Source of the DNA: a virus
Direction: 5' to 3' (one strand)
Virus record (IMG/VR): IMGVR_UViG_3300009180_000056
Coordinates: 1-51,205 of that record
DNA: 51,205 bases
The stretch's first letter is position 1. Each line of letters starts with the position of its first letter. Both the position numbers and the translations under genes were made by a program. Shown piece by piece: positions 42,304-51,205 of this stretch. The notes under the pieces are model-generated. The model was not told where the DNA came from and did no database searches. It was given only the letters and a program-made list of their open reading frames with translations.

Positions 42304-45300
42304 TTAACAAAGTGATTTAACTCCTCCAACAACACCTGACGATACATTGTATATATTTGTAGAGGTAGAATCATAAATTGTGTTAAATGTATAAATGGTA
42401 CCACTACCATCGGTATATAATACCATTCCAGTACTTAACATACCACCATTTGCAACAAAATTACTATAGTCAATTGAACCTAAGTAAATTCTACTAAATG
42501 GCGATTGTGGTGTACACGTTAAGTTATTACCAAGTTTAAATGTTCCTGGAAACGTTTGGAAATATCCACAAGTTTTAACCGACGTATTAGAATGTATTAC
42601 ACAATTATTTGCGTCCGTACATTGAACCCAAAGACTAGTTGCTGCACAAGGTACATTTGTAAAATAATATGTTGTATTATTAGCGACAGAAGTGCCACTT
42701 TGTATTAATGTATCAGTTGAGTAGTCGCTATATGGTGTAGATGTATCTTGATACAATTTAAGAGTTTTAAGTCCTGTTCCTCCTGAAACTACCACAGCGA
42801 TTTGACCATCTCCTGTTCCGGTATCATAACTATATACTGAAATATTACATACTTGTGCTGTTGGTTGTGTGATTGTTTGTGCGTAAGATTGTTTACAACC
42901 ATTACTATCTTTAATATATACATCATAAGAACCTTGAGTTAATGTGTAGAATATTTTTGGTAATGCAAAATATGTAACGTCATCTGTTGATCCACTATAT
43001 CCACTACCTGTTCCACCCGTACCAGATGTTACTGCAATTTGTCCGTCAGCTCCACCATTACAACTTACATTTGTAACCGTTATTGTTGCATTTGGTGCTG
43101 TTCTTACTAAACTTCCAACTGAAACTGATGCAACAGTTCCAGTTCTATTTGTATTTCTAACATAACCATTATATGTACCACCCGCTAATGAACTAAATGT
43201 TGCACTTGCTTGGTATGTTGTACCATCTTTGGAATATTCATATGACGCACCATTACCACCACTCGCACTTAATGTAAATGATGCATCACTAACATTATAG
43301 CATGATTGTAATGTACTTGAACTTACCGATACCGTTAATGCCGGTAACGATGTAGTTGGTGTCGGTGTAGGTGTCTGAGTTCTTGTTGGTGTTAAACTTA
43401 TTGTTGGTGTTAAACTTATTGTTGGTGTTAAACTTATTGTTGGAGTTAAACTAATTGTTGGGGTTAAACTTATTGTCGGCGTTAAACTAATTGTTGGTGT
43501 AGGGGTTGGTGTTCCTGTTGGTGTACCAGTTGGTGTTCCTGTTGGTGTACCAGTTGGTGTTGGAGTTGGTGTTGGAGTTTTTGTTGGTGTTCCTGTTGGT
43601 GTTGGGGTTGGACTTAATACAACAATGCTGACACCGAACGAACAATTGACTGTCGGCGTTGGTGTTGGGGTACCAGTTGGTGTTCCTGTTGGTGTAGGTG
43701 TCTGAGTTCTTGTTGGTGTTAAACTTATTGTTGGTGTTAAACTTATTGTTGGAGTTAAACTAATTGTTGGCGTTAAGCTAATTGTTGGGGTTAAACTTAT
43801 TGTCGGCGTTAAACTAATTGTTGGTGTAGGGGTTGGTGTTCCTGTTGGTGTAGGGGTTGGGGTTGGTGATAATACGACCACACTAACGCCGAATGAACAA
43901 TTTACTGTTGGTGTTGGAGTTGGTGTTCCAGTTGGTGTACCAGTTGGTGTACCAGTTGGTGTACCAGTTGGTGTTCCAGTTGGTGTAACACTAATAGTTG
44001 GAGTAACACTAATTGTCGGTGTAACACTAATTGTTGGTGTTGGTGTTGGTGTTCCTGTTGGAGTACCTGTTGGAGTAGGGGTTGGGGTTGGGCTTAATAC
44101 CACTATACTCACTCCGAACGAACAGTTTATTGTTGGTGTAGGAGTTGGTGTAGGAGTTGGCGTTCCTGTTGGTGTCCCTGTTGGAGTACCTGTTGGAGTT
44201 CCTGTTGGTGTTAAACTTATTGTAGGTGTTAAACTTATTGTTGGTGTAGGAGTTGGGGTACCAGTTGGTGTAGGAGTAGGTGTTGGACTTAATACAACAA
44301 CACTAACACCGAATGAACAGTTTACTGTTGGTGTAGGAGTTGGTGTTCCTGTTCCTGTTGGTGTTAAAGTTATTGTCGGAGTAGGTGTTGGGGTTCCTGT
44401 TCCTGTTGGAGTAGGGGTTGGAGTTAATATTACAATGCTAACACCGAATGAACAGTTTACTGTTGGTGTAGGAGTTGGTGTTCCTGTTTGTGTTGGGGTT
44501 AAACTTATTGTTGGGGTTGGAGTTGGAGTTGGTACGACATAACAAACTCCTGTTTCTAAAATTCTAATATTTGCGGGTGGATAATACGTTTCAGTATCTA
44601 CAACAGGAACTAATGATTGATATTGAATTGGGTCTGTAATTTCATATATAGCCTCAGAGACATAAATAACTTCAGTTATAAAACCATTATTAATCGTATT
44701 AAATCTATTGTATTGTACATAACCATATGAATCGACAATATATGTTGTTCCCGTATAATACGGACAAGTAGTTACACCTGTACTTTGTGTAAATCCACTT
44801 TGAATAAAAGTTATTTTATCAAATGGGTTTTCAGATTCATAACTTGTTATGTTGTATGACGTTAGTGTGCCTCCTGTTTGAGGAATATTTAAATATAAAA
44901 ACTGATTCGTTTCATCTGAATCAATTGTTATTCTTTCAGATGAAAGTAAACTCGTTGACCCTGTAAAAATATTAACATTAAAAGTAACACCAACATATGA
45001 TGGTACAGTGTTACCACTAATATCGGTTAAATAAAAATTAATACCGTTATCATCATTATCGAGGTCACTAATTTCTTCCGCATTAATTAAAATCGTAAAA
45101 GGATTACGATATGTGAAAATTAAACTATTAAATGGATAAATTGCTTTATATTTTCCATCATCTGCCACATTATAAGTTAAACCCGTTAAATTATCGTCAT
45201 AAAAATAAAGTTCGGTGGGTGCTGCCAATGAATTTGTAAAACCTTTATTAACTGTGACACCTGTTGTTGTTCCAGAGTAAAATGTATTTGTATTCCAATT

Positions 45301-48300
45301 TGTTATTAAACTATCTTGATTATTAGTATAATTCAAATTTATTAATTCATGATTCGTAGAACCTATATACCATTCACTTGTATAATCTAAAAGTGTATTT
45401 ATAGTTGCACCTGTTCCAGTTGTTACCGATGTGACATAATTTTCATTACTGTTTTGCCATGTAAGTATATCTGTAACAACACCATTTACTGTTTTATATA
45501 TGGTTCTATATGGTGAAGTACCTACCAATGAATAATAACCATTTAATACTGTGGACTTACCATTATAATCATAATATAATTTTTTACCAATTGTAATTCC
45601 ATTTTCATCCGAATTATCATAATTCAAAATAAAAACATTTGGTATGTTTTCATTTTTAATTTCGTGTGTGAAATTTAATTGTACGTCAACAATTCCTGGT
45701 TTTTCTTCATATGATGATAAACTAATTGTATTACCTGTTAATGAAGAAAGAAAACCTGCGGCCTTACTATCCGCATCTTCTTGTGAAATTGTTGAAACAG
45801 AATGTCCCGAAGGTAAAGAATACACAACAGGTATTGGGTTGTTTAAATCACCGATATTTGAAGTTTCCGCCGATACAGTTATTGATAATGAATTACTTGA
45901 ATATAATGTTGGGTTTGTATTAAATTTAACAGGATAACCTGAAACATAACTTAAAAAAAATAAACTATGAAAATCTGTAATATAATTTATTTTACTTGTA
46001 TTAATAACATCAAATGAATTTGTTCTTATACCATCATTTGTAGAATATGATAATGTTTTTGTAGTTGGTTTACCATTATTTGAATTTGATGGAATATTGT
46101 AAAAATATGCACCGTCATTATATATACCCGTACTCCATGTTGTTAAAGTACTTGTTTTATAAATTGTTGTTCCAGTTGTTAGATATGGTGTTGTTGCATA
46201 TCTAGTGTAAAAATATGTGAACTTTTCTTTAATTGTTATATTTTGTGTTTTTAATGCATCCACAATAAACTTTACCGCTAAATAAGCAAAAGCGAGTACC
46301 AATAATCCAGGTACAGTTAAAAAAAATGATGCAAAAAGTGACAATCCCTCTGCCACAGGAAGATAACCTGCACAAGCAAGAAGTAAACTTGATACGGCAG
46401 CACCCATAAAACCAGCTTCAACTCTTTTATCATCTTTTAATAAATTAATTAAATCTGGTACGTTTGTACCACCTATGTAACTTGCAGATAATTTCATTAA
46501 CATATGTTGATATCCAGTTAATGGTTTAGCTGTAGAATTTGAAAAATTCCAAGTAGTGAAGAATGTATCATTAGAATTAGACTCAGTAAATCCTGAGGTA
46601 TAACCTAAATAATATTTGTAAACTGAAGGTTGATAATAATCTGATGTTGATAATATTTTACGTACTAAACCAATACCGTTCATTGTTGGTTCAATTGATG
46701 TAGGTATTAAATTTTCTCCCGATATTAAAACTTCATCACCTCTATTTTTAAGGTTTGTAAAATCTTTAGGTCCTGAAACTATTGGTGATGTTTTTCTAGG
46801 TCCAAATGCTTTTTTAGTTATTTTATAATCTGTATGTGTTCCAAAGTTTCTTTGTAATATATTACCTATTTCATAAACTTTGTTTGTGTTAGATGTTCTA
46901 ATGTTATCGGCATAATAATATGGTAATGCTAAATTTGTTAATAAAACATCATTATAAACGCATGTACCTTTGGTTGAGTAATTATCTGTTGAACCTGACC
47001 ATGTACTAATATTATTATATGACCATAATTTAGTTACCGCGGTTGGACTATTATATGAATCGTACGCTGAATATGGATGTACTCCCATATCATACCCAAA
47101 AATTGTAGTTCCACAACCAACTGAAATTTTAGTTACAACAGAAGAACCATTATATGATTTTGATTGTCCAATTGCAACCCTTATTCTTATTTGACCACTG
47201 TTTGTTACCGCGGTTATTCCACGTGTACCAATATTTGTCATTTGAACTTTTAAAGATGTGTAATCAGTTACTTTAACAAAATATGGTGGAGTTGCTGAAT
47301 AATTATCTGTATAACTTACATTACCAGCGTGACTATTATTAACACCATCAGAAATAGTAAAACAAGCATCTTTACATTGTCCCGTTATTGAAATTGTTAT
47401 AGGTACAATTTTATTTGAACTATCTAAAGTTATAATTAAATCTTGTATTGAGTATTTTAAACCATTACTTGGTAATTCGCTTTTAGTTGGTATGTATGGA
47501 TGAGAATATGTATATCCACTTAAATTATGTGTTAAAATAACATCTCCCCCGCAATTTGAATTACTTCCTAAACAACTTGATTGTAATATAAAAGAATGTG
47601 TAGATGGATTATATGTGTATATTGATCTTTTTGCAATATCTCCAGAAGCATAAGAATATGTTACACCTGAAGGTGCTTCAATTGTTAATCCATTATCCAA
47701 ATACCAAGGTCCTGTTGTGAAAGGTGAGAAATTACTAAATCCAGAATTAATATTCAAAATACCATTTATTGGTGGTAAATTAGGTGTTTTAGCTCTATAT
47801 AATTTTACAACTGTTGGGCATGTTGTACAATAATAATTTGAGTTCGTAAATCCAGTACAAAATTCAGCACTTATTATTGCAGGGTCACAATCAATTTCAC
47901 AATACATTTGTCCGCTCGTTCCACCTGATGTAATGATATCTAAAGTTAGTGAAATGTCATCATTTTTATTTTCATCAAAATAAAGTGTAATATATTTTGA
48001 AGTCTCAGTAGATAGCGTATTTAAATTTTCAACATCTACTAACGTATAAACACCGTTTATTTTTTGATTAATATTAATAGTAATATTTGAACCGTTATTT
48101 GAACCTGGTGTGAATGTAAATTTAAATAACTTTTTGACTTTTGGTTTTATGAAAACATAAACCGGAATTTTGTTATTTAATTGATTATAATTGAAGAAAT
48201 AACTTTGTATATTTGATTTGGTACCAGCATTAGACCATGTTAAAGTTTTTTGAACTCCACAATCGTTTGTTGATGATGAGACATCACTTATTAAACAATC

Positions 48301-48330
48301 AACACTGAATGTACCTCCGGTTATACTCAT
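42304..48330 (-). CDS. Giant adhesin/tail fibre with Thr-Pro stalk and SprB-like repeats (2008 residues)
   Basis: Residues 1-630 are Cys-containing beta-rich sequence ([17 protein letters not shown]). About 637-691 is a strongly hydrophobic pair of segments ([35 protein letters not shown]), unusual for a fibre. About 700-1260 is again Thr/Ser/Asn-rich. About 1265-1660 is a Thr-Pro stalk ([19 protein letters not shown] units) containing five Cys modules of the form NCSFGVS. About 1670-1835 has three SprB-like repeats; the best reads [14 protein letters not shown], then [14 protein letters not shown] and a final ITQP. These repeats are typical of Bacteroidota surface adhesins such as the gliding adhesin SprB. 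It probably binds or penetrates the host surface. Confidence 0.8.
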   Translation of the reverse strand: MSITGGTFSVDCLISDVSSSTNDCGVQKTLTWSNAGTKSNIQSYFFNYNQLNNKIPVYVFIKPKVKKLFKFTFTPGSNNGSNITININQKINGVYTLVDVENLNTLSTETSKYITLYFDENKNDDISLTLDIITSGGTSGQMYCEIDCDPAIISAEFCTGFTNSNYYCTTCPTVVKLYRAKTPNLPPINGILNINSGFSNFSPFTTGPWYLDNGLTIEAPSGVTYSYASGDIAKRSIYTYNPSTHSFILQSSCLGSNSNCGGDVILTHNLSGYTYSHPYIPTKSELPSNGLKYSIQDLIITLDSSNKIVPITISITGQCKDACFTISDGVNNSHAGNVSYTDNYSATPPYFVKVTDYTSLKVQMTNIGTRGITAVTNSGQIRIRVAIGQSKSYNGSSVVTKISVGCGTTIFGYDMGVHPYSAYDSYNSPTAVTKLWSYNNISTWSGSTDNYSTKGTCVYNDVLLTNLALPYYYADNIRTSNTNKVYEIGNILQRNFGTHTDYKITKKAFGPRKTSPIVSGPKDFTNLKNRGDEVLISGENLIPTSIEPTMNGIGLVRKILSTSDYYQPSVYKYYLGYTSGFTESNSNDTFFTTWNFSNSTAKPLTGYQHMLMKLSASYIGGTNVPDLINLLKDDKRVEAGFMGAAVSSLLLACAGYLPVAEGLSLFASFFLTVPGLLVLAFAYLAVKFIVDALKTQNITIKEKFTYFYTRYATTPYLTTGTTIYKTSTLTTWSTGIYNDGAYFYNIPSNSNNGKPTTKTLSYSTNDGIRTNSFDVINTSKINYITDFHSLFFLSYVSGYPVKFNTNPTLYSSNSLSITVSAETSNIGDLNNPIPVVYSLPSGHSVSTISQEDADSKAAGFLSSLTGNTISLSSYEEKPGIVDVQLNFTHEIKNENIPNVFILNYDNSDENGITIGKKLYYDYNGKSTVLNGYYSLVGTSPYRTIYKTVNGVVTDILTWQNSNENYVTSVTTGTGATINTLLDYTSEWYIGSTNHELINLNYTNNQDSLITNWNTNTFYSGTTTGVTVNKGFTNSLAAPTELYFYDDNLTGLTYNVADDGKYKAIYPFNSLIFTYRNPFTILINAEEISDLDNDDNGINFYLTDISGNTVPSYVGVTFNVNIFTGSTSLLSSERITIDSDETNQFLYLNIPQTGGTLTSYNITSYESENPFDKITFIQSGFTQSTGVTTCPYYTGTTYIVDSYGYVQYNRFNTINNGFITEVIYVSEAIYEITDPIQYQSLVPVVDTETYYPPANIRILETGVCYVVPTPTPTPTISLTPTQTGTPTPTPTVNCSFGVSIVILTPTPTPTGTGTPTPTPTITLTPTGTGTPTPTPTVNCSFGVSVVVLSPTPTPTPTGTPTPTPTISLTPTISLTPTGTPTGTPTGTPTGTPTPTPTPTPTINCSFGVSIVVLSPTPTPTPTGTPTGTPTPTPTISVTPTISVTPTISVTPTGTPTGTPTGTPTGTPTGTPTPTPTVNCSFGVSVVVLSPTPTPTPTGTPTPTPTISLTPTISLTPTISLTPTISLTPTISLTPTISLTPTRTQTPTPTGTPTGTPTPTPTVNCSFGVSIVVLSPTPTPTGTPTKTPTPTPTPTGTPTGTPTGTPTGTPTPTPTISLTPTISLTPTISLTPTISLTPTISLTPTISLTPTRTQTPTPTPTTSLPALTVSVSSSTLQSCYNVSDASFTLSASGGNGASYEYSKDGTTYQASATFSSLAGGTYNGYVRNTNRTGTVASVSVGSLVRTAPNATITVTNVSCNGGADGQIAVTSGTGGTGSGYSGSTDDVTYFALPKIFYTLTQGSYDVYIKDSNGCKQSYAQTITQPTAQVCNISVYSYDTGTGDGQIAVVVSGGTGLKTLKLYQDTSTPYSDYSTDTLIQSGTSVANNTTYYFTNVPCAATSLWVQCTDANNCVIHSNTSVKTCGYFQTFPGTFKLGNNLTCTPQSPFSRIYLGSIDYSNFVANGGMLSTGMVLYTDGSGTIYTFNTIYDSTSTNIYNVSSGVVGGVKSLC
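43350..44540 (-). repeat. Thr-Pro stalk repeats with five NCSFGVS modules
   Basis: Low-complexity coding repeat within the 2008-residue gene. The Cys modules are near 43630, 43885, 44120, 44310 and 44445. The plus strand is rich in GGTGTTGGTGTAGG-type runs, so both slippage and G-rich structures are possible. Copy number is likely to vary between isolates and to be hard to assemble. Confidence 0.8.
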
Positions 48331-48332
48331 TT

Positions 48333-48629
48333 TTATAAACTTTTAATTCCGTAAGTTGCCGATTTTTGACCAGGAACATGTCTTAATTTAACAGTATCAG
48401 TTATAACTGAACTATCGGATGATTTATTATATGTTTTTCTATACATTTCTTCATTACTCCCTTTATTAAATATTACAATATTCATATCTGTAGATTGATT
48501 TGGTGTGATAAATAAATTAACCCCAAACGTACCTTGAATATTTGTAACATCAAACCAAATAACTTTATTAACAGTTCCAAAATTGTTACTTATTTGTTTT
48601 ATAGGTATGGTTGTATATGTTGTACTCAT
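48333..48629 (-). CDS. Small structural protein (98 residues)
   Basis: Starts [20 protein letters not shown]. Beta-type composition ([20 protein letters not shown]) ending in [12 protein letters not shown]. Separated from the giant adhesin by only 2 bases, so it is probably co-translated and may be a chaperone or connector for it. No family recognised. Confidence 0.6.
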   Translation of the reverse strand: MSTTYTTIPIKQISNNFGTVNKVIWFDVTNIQGTFGVNLFITPNQSTDMNIVIFNKGSNEEMYRKTYNKSSDSSVITDTVKLRHVPGQKSATYGIKSL

Positions 48630-48640
48630 GTTATTTTATT

Positions 48641-49960
48641 TTATAAAAATGCCCCATATGTTAATGGTAATCCCGACGCACTACCATCTTGTCCTGTGGT
48701 TGTGAATATGGTTCCTCTATCGACAAATCTTGTTCGTATAATGCCGTCACAATCTATCCAATATGTGGTGGCACTAAATCCTTGATTTGCATTAAATGTT
48801 ATGGTTCTACAGTTTCCTGTTGTTCCTGTTGATGATGATTCTGAACCTGACGTATCTACTGTAACCGAACTACAACTACTTCCCGTAACAACATTATTAT
48901 ATGCTGCAACACTAATTAGTGGATAACCTGGTGATATTGAATTGATTAATATACAATCGTTTATTGTGTACGTTCCAGTTGATGTTATGTTTTTAAATAC
49001 CATTCCAGTTGTTGTTTCGTATTTAATATTTCCTATTGCTGTTACGTTAATTGTTGTCCCACTATAATATGTACCACCTGTTGTTGCAATTGAACAAGTG
49101 TCATCACTTGCAGGACATGACGCAGTAAATACCACATTAAATGGTGTAAATGTATTACCTGTTGTAGTTGAATAAACCACAACGTCTAATGTTGTTTTAG
49201 TTGTATTACTAATAAAACCTACTGTATCTGATATACTTTGATTACCTGTACCGAATGCATATGTTGTACCATAACTCTCAGCTCTATTACCGATGAATAT
49301 TTCGTTGTTTGAATTTGTATTTCCACTAATACTAATTGTAATATCTACATTACCATAAGTTTGTCCTAAATCAAATTGTGTAGGTGGGTAATTAAATCCT
49401 TCAGATGCAACATTATAAACTGTGGTACCACTACAAGAAACGCTTCTAAATGTTGATGTTGCACAATTTCCTGCTAATTCAACATAACTTGAATCTGTTA
49501 ATATTTTACCTTCATCAAAACTTGAAAATAAATATGGTTCTGTAACGGCACAACTTTGAGCACAAATATAATCTGTAAATGTTCCTGGATATGAAAAAGT
49601 TATATATGGTGTAACTCCACTATAAGTTCCACAAGGATAATAATATAAATAAATCTTATTATCGGTGTTACCTGATATATCGTTTAAATCACTCTGATTA
49701 ATAACGATGTTATATGATGTACATTCATCACAAGGTTTTTTAATATCTTCTTTAGTAATTAATTGATTGGACGATTTTCCAGTATATGAAACATGTAGGG
49801 GGTTAATATTAATATATTGTAGTGCACGTTCTTTTGTAACTCCTTTATCTGTTGTTGGAATCGTTGTTTTTGATGTTAAAAAACCATCTTCAGCGGCTCT
49901 ATTAATATCACTATCAGTTAATATTTTATTTTTGGTTATCCCTGTCCATGATAATGACAT
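48641..49960 (-). CDS. Thr/Ser-rich tail protein (439 residues)
   Basis: Starts MSLSWTGITKNKILTDSDIN, with RAAEDGFLTSKT next, then a long Thr/Ser/Gly/Cys beta-type body (PLHVSYTGKSSNQLITKEDI; ITISISGNTNSNNEIFIGN). CDECTSYNIV and many single Cys may form disulphides outside the cell. The start overlaps the end of the S74-type fibre by 35 bases. It resembles a distal fibre or adhesin, but no family is recognised. Confidence 0.6.
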   Translation of the reverse strand: MSLSWTGITKNKILTDSDINRAAEDGFLTSKTTIPTTDKGVTKERALQYININPLHVSYTGKSSNQLITKEDIKKPCDECTSYNIVINQSDLNDISGNTDNKIYLYYYPCGTYSGVTPYITFSYPGTFTDYICAQSCAVTEPYLFSSFDEGKILTDSSYVELAGNCATSTFRSVSCSGTTVYNVASEGFNYPPTQFDLGQTYGNVDITISISGNTNSNNEIFIGNRAESYGTTYAFGTGNQSISDTVGFISNTTKTTLDVVVYSTTTGNTFTPFNVVFTASCPASDDTCSIATTGGTYYSGTTINVTAIGNIKYETTTGMVFKNITSTGTYTINDCILINSISPGYPLISVAAYNNVVTGSSCSSVTVDTSGSESSSTGTTGNCRTITFNANQGFSATTYWIDCDGIIRTRFVDRGTIFTTTGQDGSASGLPLTYGAFL

Positions 49961-51205
49961 ACAATGACTCTAATTTATTTTCTAATTGTTTTATTTTATT
50001 TTCCAATTGGTGTATTTTGAGAGTATGGACATCGTTATAATTGACACTCATTGGTAAATCACCAACGACTAAGTCAGAACAAGCTTCTTTAACACTTTGA
50101 GCCGAATAACCATATCTTACTTGACTATCACCTTTAAGTGTAAATTGAATCACATCTAATGTTGATAAATCTACATTTGGATTAACTGAAATAATATCTT
50201 TATATCTAATATCCGATACTTCATAATACGCCGCGGCACTTACACTACCTGTAACAGTTAATGACCCTGAAATTATTTGATTTCCTTTAAATGTATTTGA
50301 ACCGGTTGTAGCAAAATCTCCATAATTTTTTATTTGTAATGAACTAGATACAATACCTGACGGAACACCTGTTATACCACCGAATGATACTTGTGATGAA
50401 CCCGATACTAATGAAGGAACATTTGTTAAATTATTAAAATTAATTGAACCCGTTAATGAACTAGCATTAACTTTTCCTTCAACTAATACTGAACCAGTAA
50501 ATTGATGTGTGTCATCAGATGTGTCACCAAATTTTGTTGATCCTGATGAATATAAAACAGAAGAAGATACTAATGTAACATTATATTCTTCAGCCGTAAT
50601 TGTACCTTTAATTTTTACTGAACCTGTAATTTGTAAATTATTTGTTGTATAATAAAATCCAGCACCCGACACAAATAATGAATCACCTGATGTACCATTA
50701 GAACCACTAGTCCCATCTGTTCCATTGCTTCCACTAGTACCTGAAGAACCATCTGTACCATTAGAACCACTAGTACCTGAAGAACCATCTGTACCATTAG
50801 AACCACTAGTTCCTGAAGACCCATCGGTACCATTAGAACCTGATGTTCCGGAACTTCCGTCTGTACCATTACTACCTGAAGAACCATCTGTACCATTTGA
50901 ACCTGAAGAACCAGAAGACCCGTCAGTACCATTAGAACCTGAAGAACCTGAGCTACCATCTGTTCCATTACTTCCACTAGTACCTGAAGAACCGTCTGTT
51001 CCATTACTACCTGAAGAACCTGAACTTCCGTCTGTACCGTTAGAACCACTAGTACCAGAACTACCATCTGTACCATTAGAACCTGATGTACCTGAACTTC
51101 CGTCTGTACCATTAGAACCACTAGTTCCTGAAGAACCATCTGTACCATTGCTTCCACTAGTTCCTGAAGAACCATCTGTACCATTGCTTCCACTAGTTCC
51201 TGAAG
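49926..51205 (-). CDS. Collagen-like tail fibre with C-terminal S74-type chaperone, N-terminus off the right edge
   Basis: Partial: about 425 codons are visible and the G-X-Y triplets (SGTSGSNGTDG) run off the window at 51205. After the shaft (to about 50685) comes GDSLF, then NNLQITGSVKIKG, then one SSVLYSSGSTKFGD / HQFTGS module. The last 96 residues match an intramolecular chaperone of the peptidase S74 type: SDIRYKD (Ser codon at 50216-50214; the S and K of the SDxRxK dyad are kept), GYSAQSV, then NYNDVHTLKIHQLENKIKQL as the terminal coiled coil. In endosialidase tailspikes such domains direct trimer folding and then cut themselves off before the Ser. Confidence 0.85.
   Translation of the reverse strand, partial: SGTSGSNGTDGSSGTSGSNGTDGSSGTSGSNGTDGSSGTSGSNGTDGSSGTSGSNGTDGSSGSSGSNGTDGSSGTSGSNGTDGSSGSSGSNGTDGSSGSSGSNGTDGSSGSNGTDGSSGTSGSNGTDGSSGTSGSNGTDGSSGTSGSNGTDGSSGTSGSNGTDGTSGSNGTSGDSLFVSGAGFYYTTNNLQITGSVKIKGTITAEEYNVTLVSSSVLYSSGSTKFGDTSDDTHQFTGSVLVEGKVNASSLTGSINFNNLTNVPSLVSGSSQVSFGGITGVPSGIVSSSLQIKNYGDFATTGSNTFKGNQIISGSLTVTGSVSAAAYYEVSDIRYKDIISVNPNVDLSTLDVIQFTLKGDSQVRYGYSAQSVKEACSDLVVGDLPMSVNYNDVHTLKIHQLENKIKQLENKLESLYVIIMDRDNQK

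Noticed and set aside
43350-44540. Plus-strand G-rich runs as a regulatory G-quadruplex
   Set aside because: Runs of three or more G are irregular, and the G-richness follows from Thr-Pro codons on the other strand; no control role can be argued.
42304-48330. Diversity-generating retroelement target in the large adhesin or fibres
   Set aside because: No reverse transcriptase gene and no template-like repeat pair with adenine-specific differences is visible in the window.
1-51205. tRNA or rRNA genes
   Set aside because: Spacers are too short, and no cloverleaf-compatible GC-rich segment with a TTCGA-type arm was seen.

Overview
The window looks like part of a large tailed-phage genome (T4-like in gene content, contractile-tail type suspected) that infects a member of the Bacteroidota, probably a flavobacterium-like host. 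It is AT-rich. Almost all genes are on the minus strand and are packed with short gaps or start/stop overlaps. No Shine-Dalgarno sequences are visible and start regions are A-rich, as in Bacteroidota. Host clues in the proteins are SprB-type adhesin repeats, a Bacteroidota-style histone H1/Hc1-like protein, and a sigma factor closely resembling a Bacteroidota primary sigma.

Layout in transcription order, right to left. (1) 51205-35972: tail and baseplate genes. These are a collagen-like fibre ending in an S74-type self-cleaving chaperone (cut by the right edge), several Thr/Ser/Gly-rich structural proteins, a 2008-residue adhesin with a Thr-Pro stalk and SprB repeats, and a large baseplate protein. 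(2) 35933-26360: DNA metabolism. This covers a RuvC-like resolvase, a structured terminator, a DnaG-type primase, a RecB/Cas4-like nuclease, an SbcD/gp47-like nuclease split in two by a homing-endonuclease gene, small proteins, an unknown protein next to an adenine methyltransferase, and SbcC/gp46. (3) 26312-21415: ClpP, an envelope protein, a sigma factor, membrane proteins and an amidase-like protein. (4) 21443-16488: mostly unknown proteins, including a zinc-ribbon acidic protein and the Hc1-like protein. (5) 15718-16507: the only plus-strand genes, a frameshifted membrane microprotein and a 213-residue unknown. (6) 15646-12204: a D12-class adenine methyltransferase, NusG, an AAA ATPase, thioredoxin and glutaredoxin. 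(7) 12121-1: four collagen-like fibre genes and a small Thr-Pro protein, with the last fibre cut by the left edge.

The genes fit a virus that redirects host transcription (its own sigma and NusG), repairs and recombines its DNA (SbcCD-like, RecB-like, RuvC-like, primase), modifies adenines (two methyltransferases), and carries a large set of modular fibres for a host covered in adhesins.

The observations I consider strongest are these. The gp47-like gene is interrupted directly after its GDIHKR metal site by a zinc-finger/NUMOD3-like/PD-(D/E)XK endonuclease gene. The octamer TATTTATA (coding strand) lies just upstream of virion, NusG and homing-endonuclease genes but not of the replication genes. 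SprB repeats and a Cys-containing Thr-Pro stalk occur in a phage adhesin. A ten-A tract at the end of a membrane-protein gene is followed by a startless 80-codon open frame. All functional calls rest on reading motifs by eye; no database search was possible.
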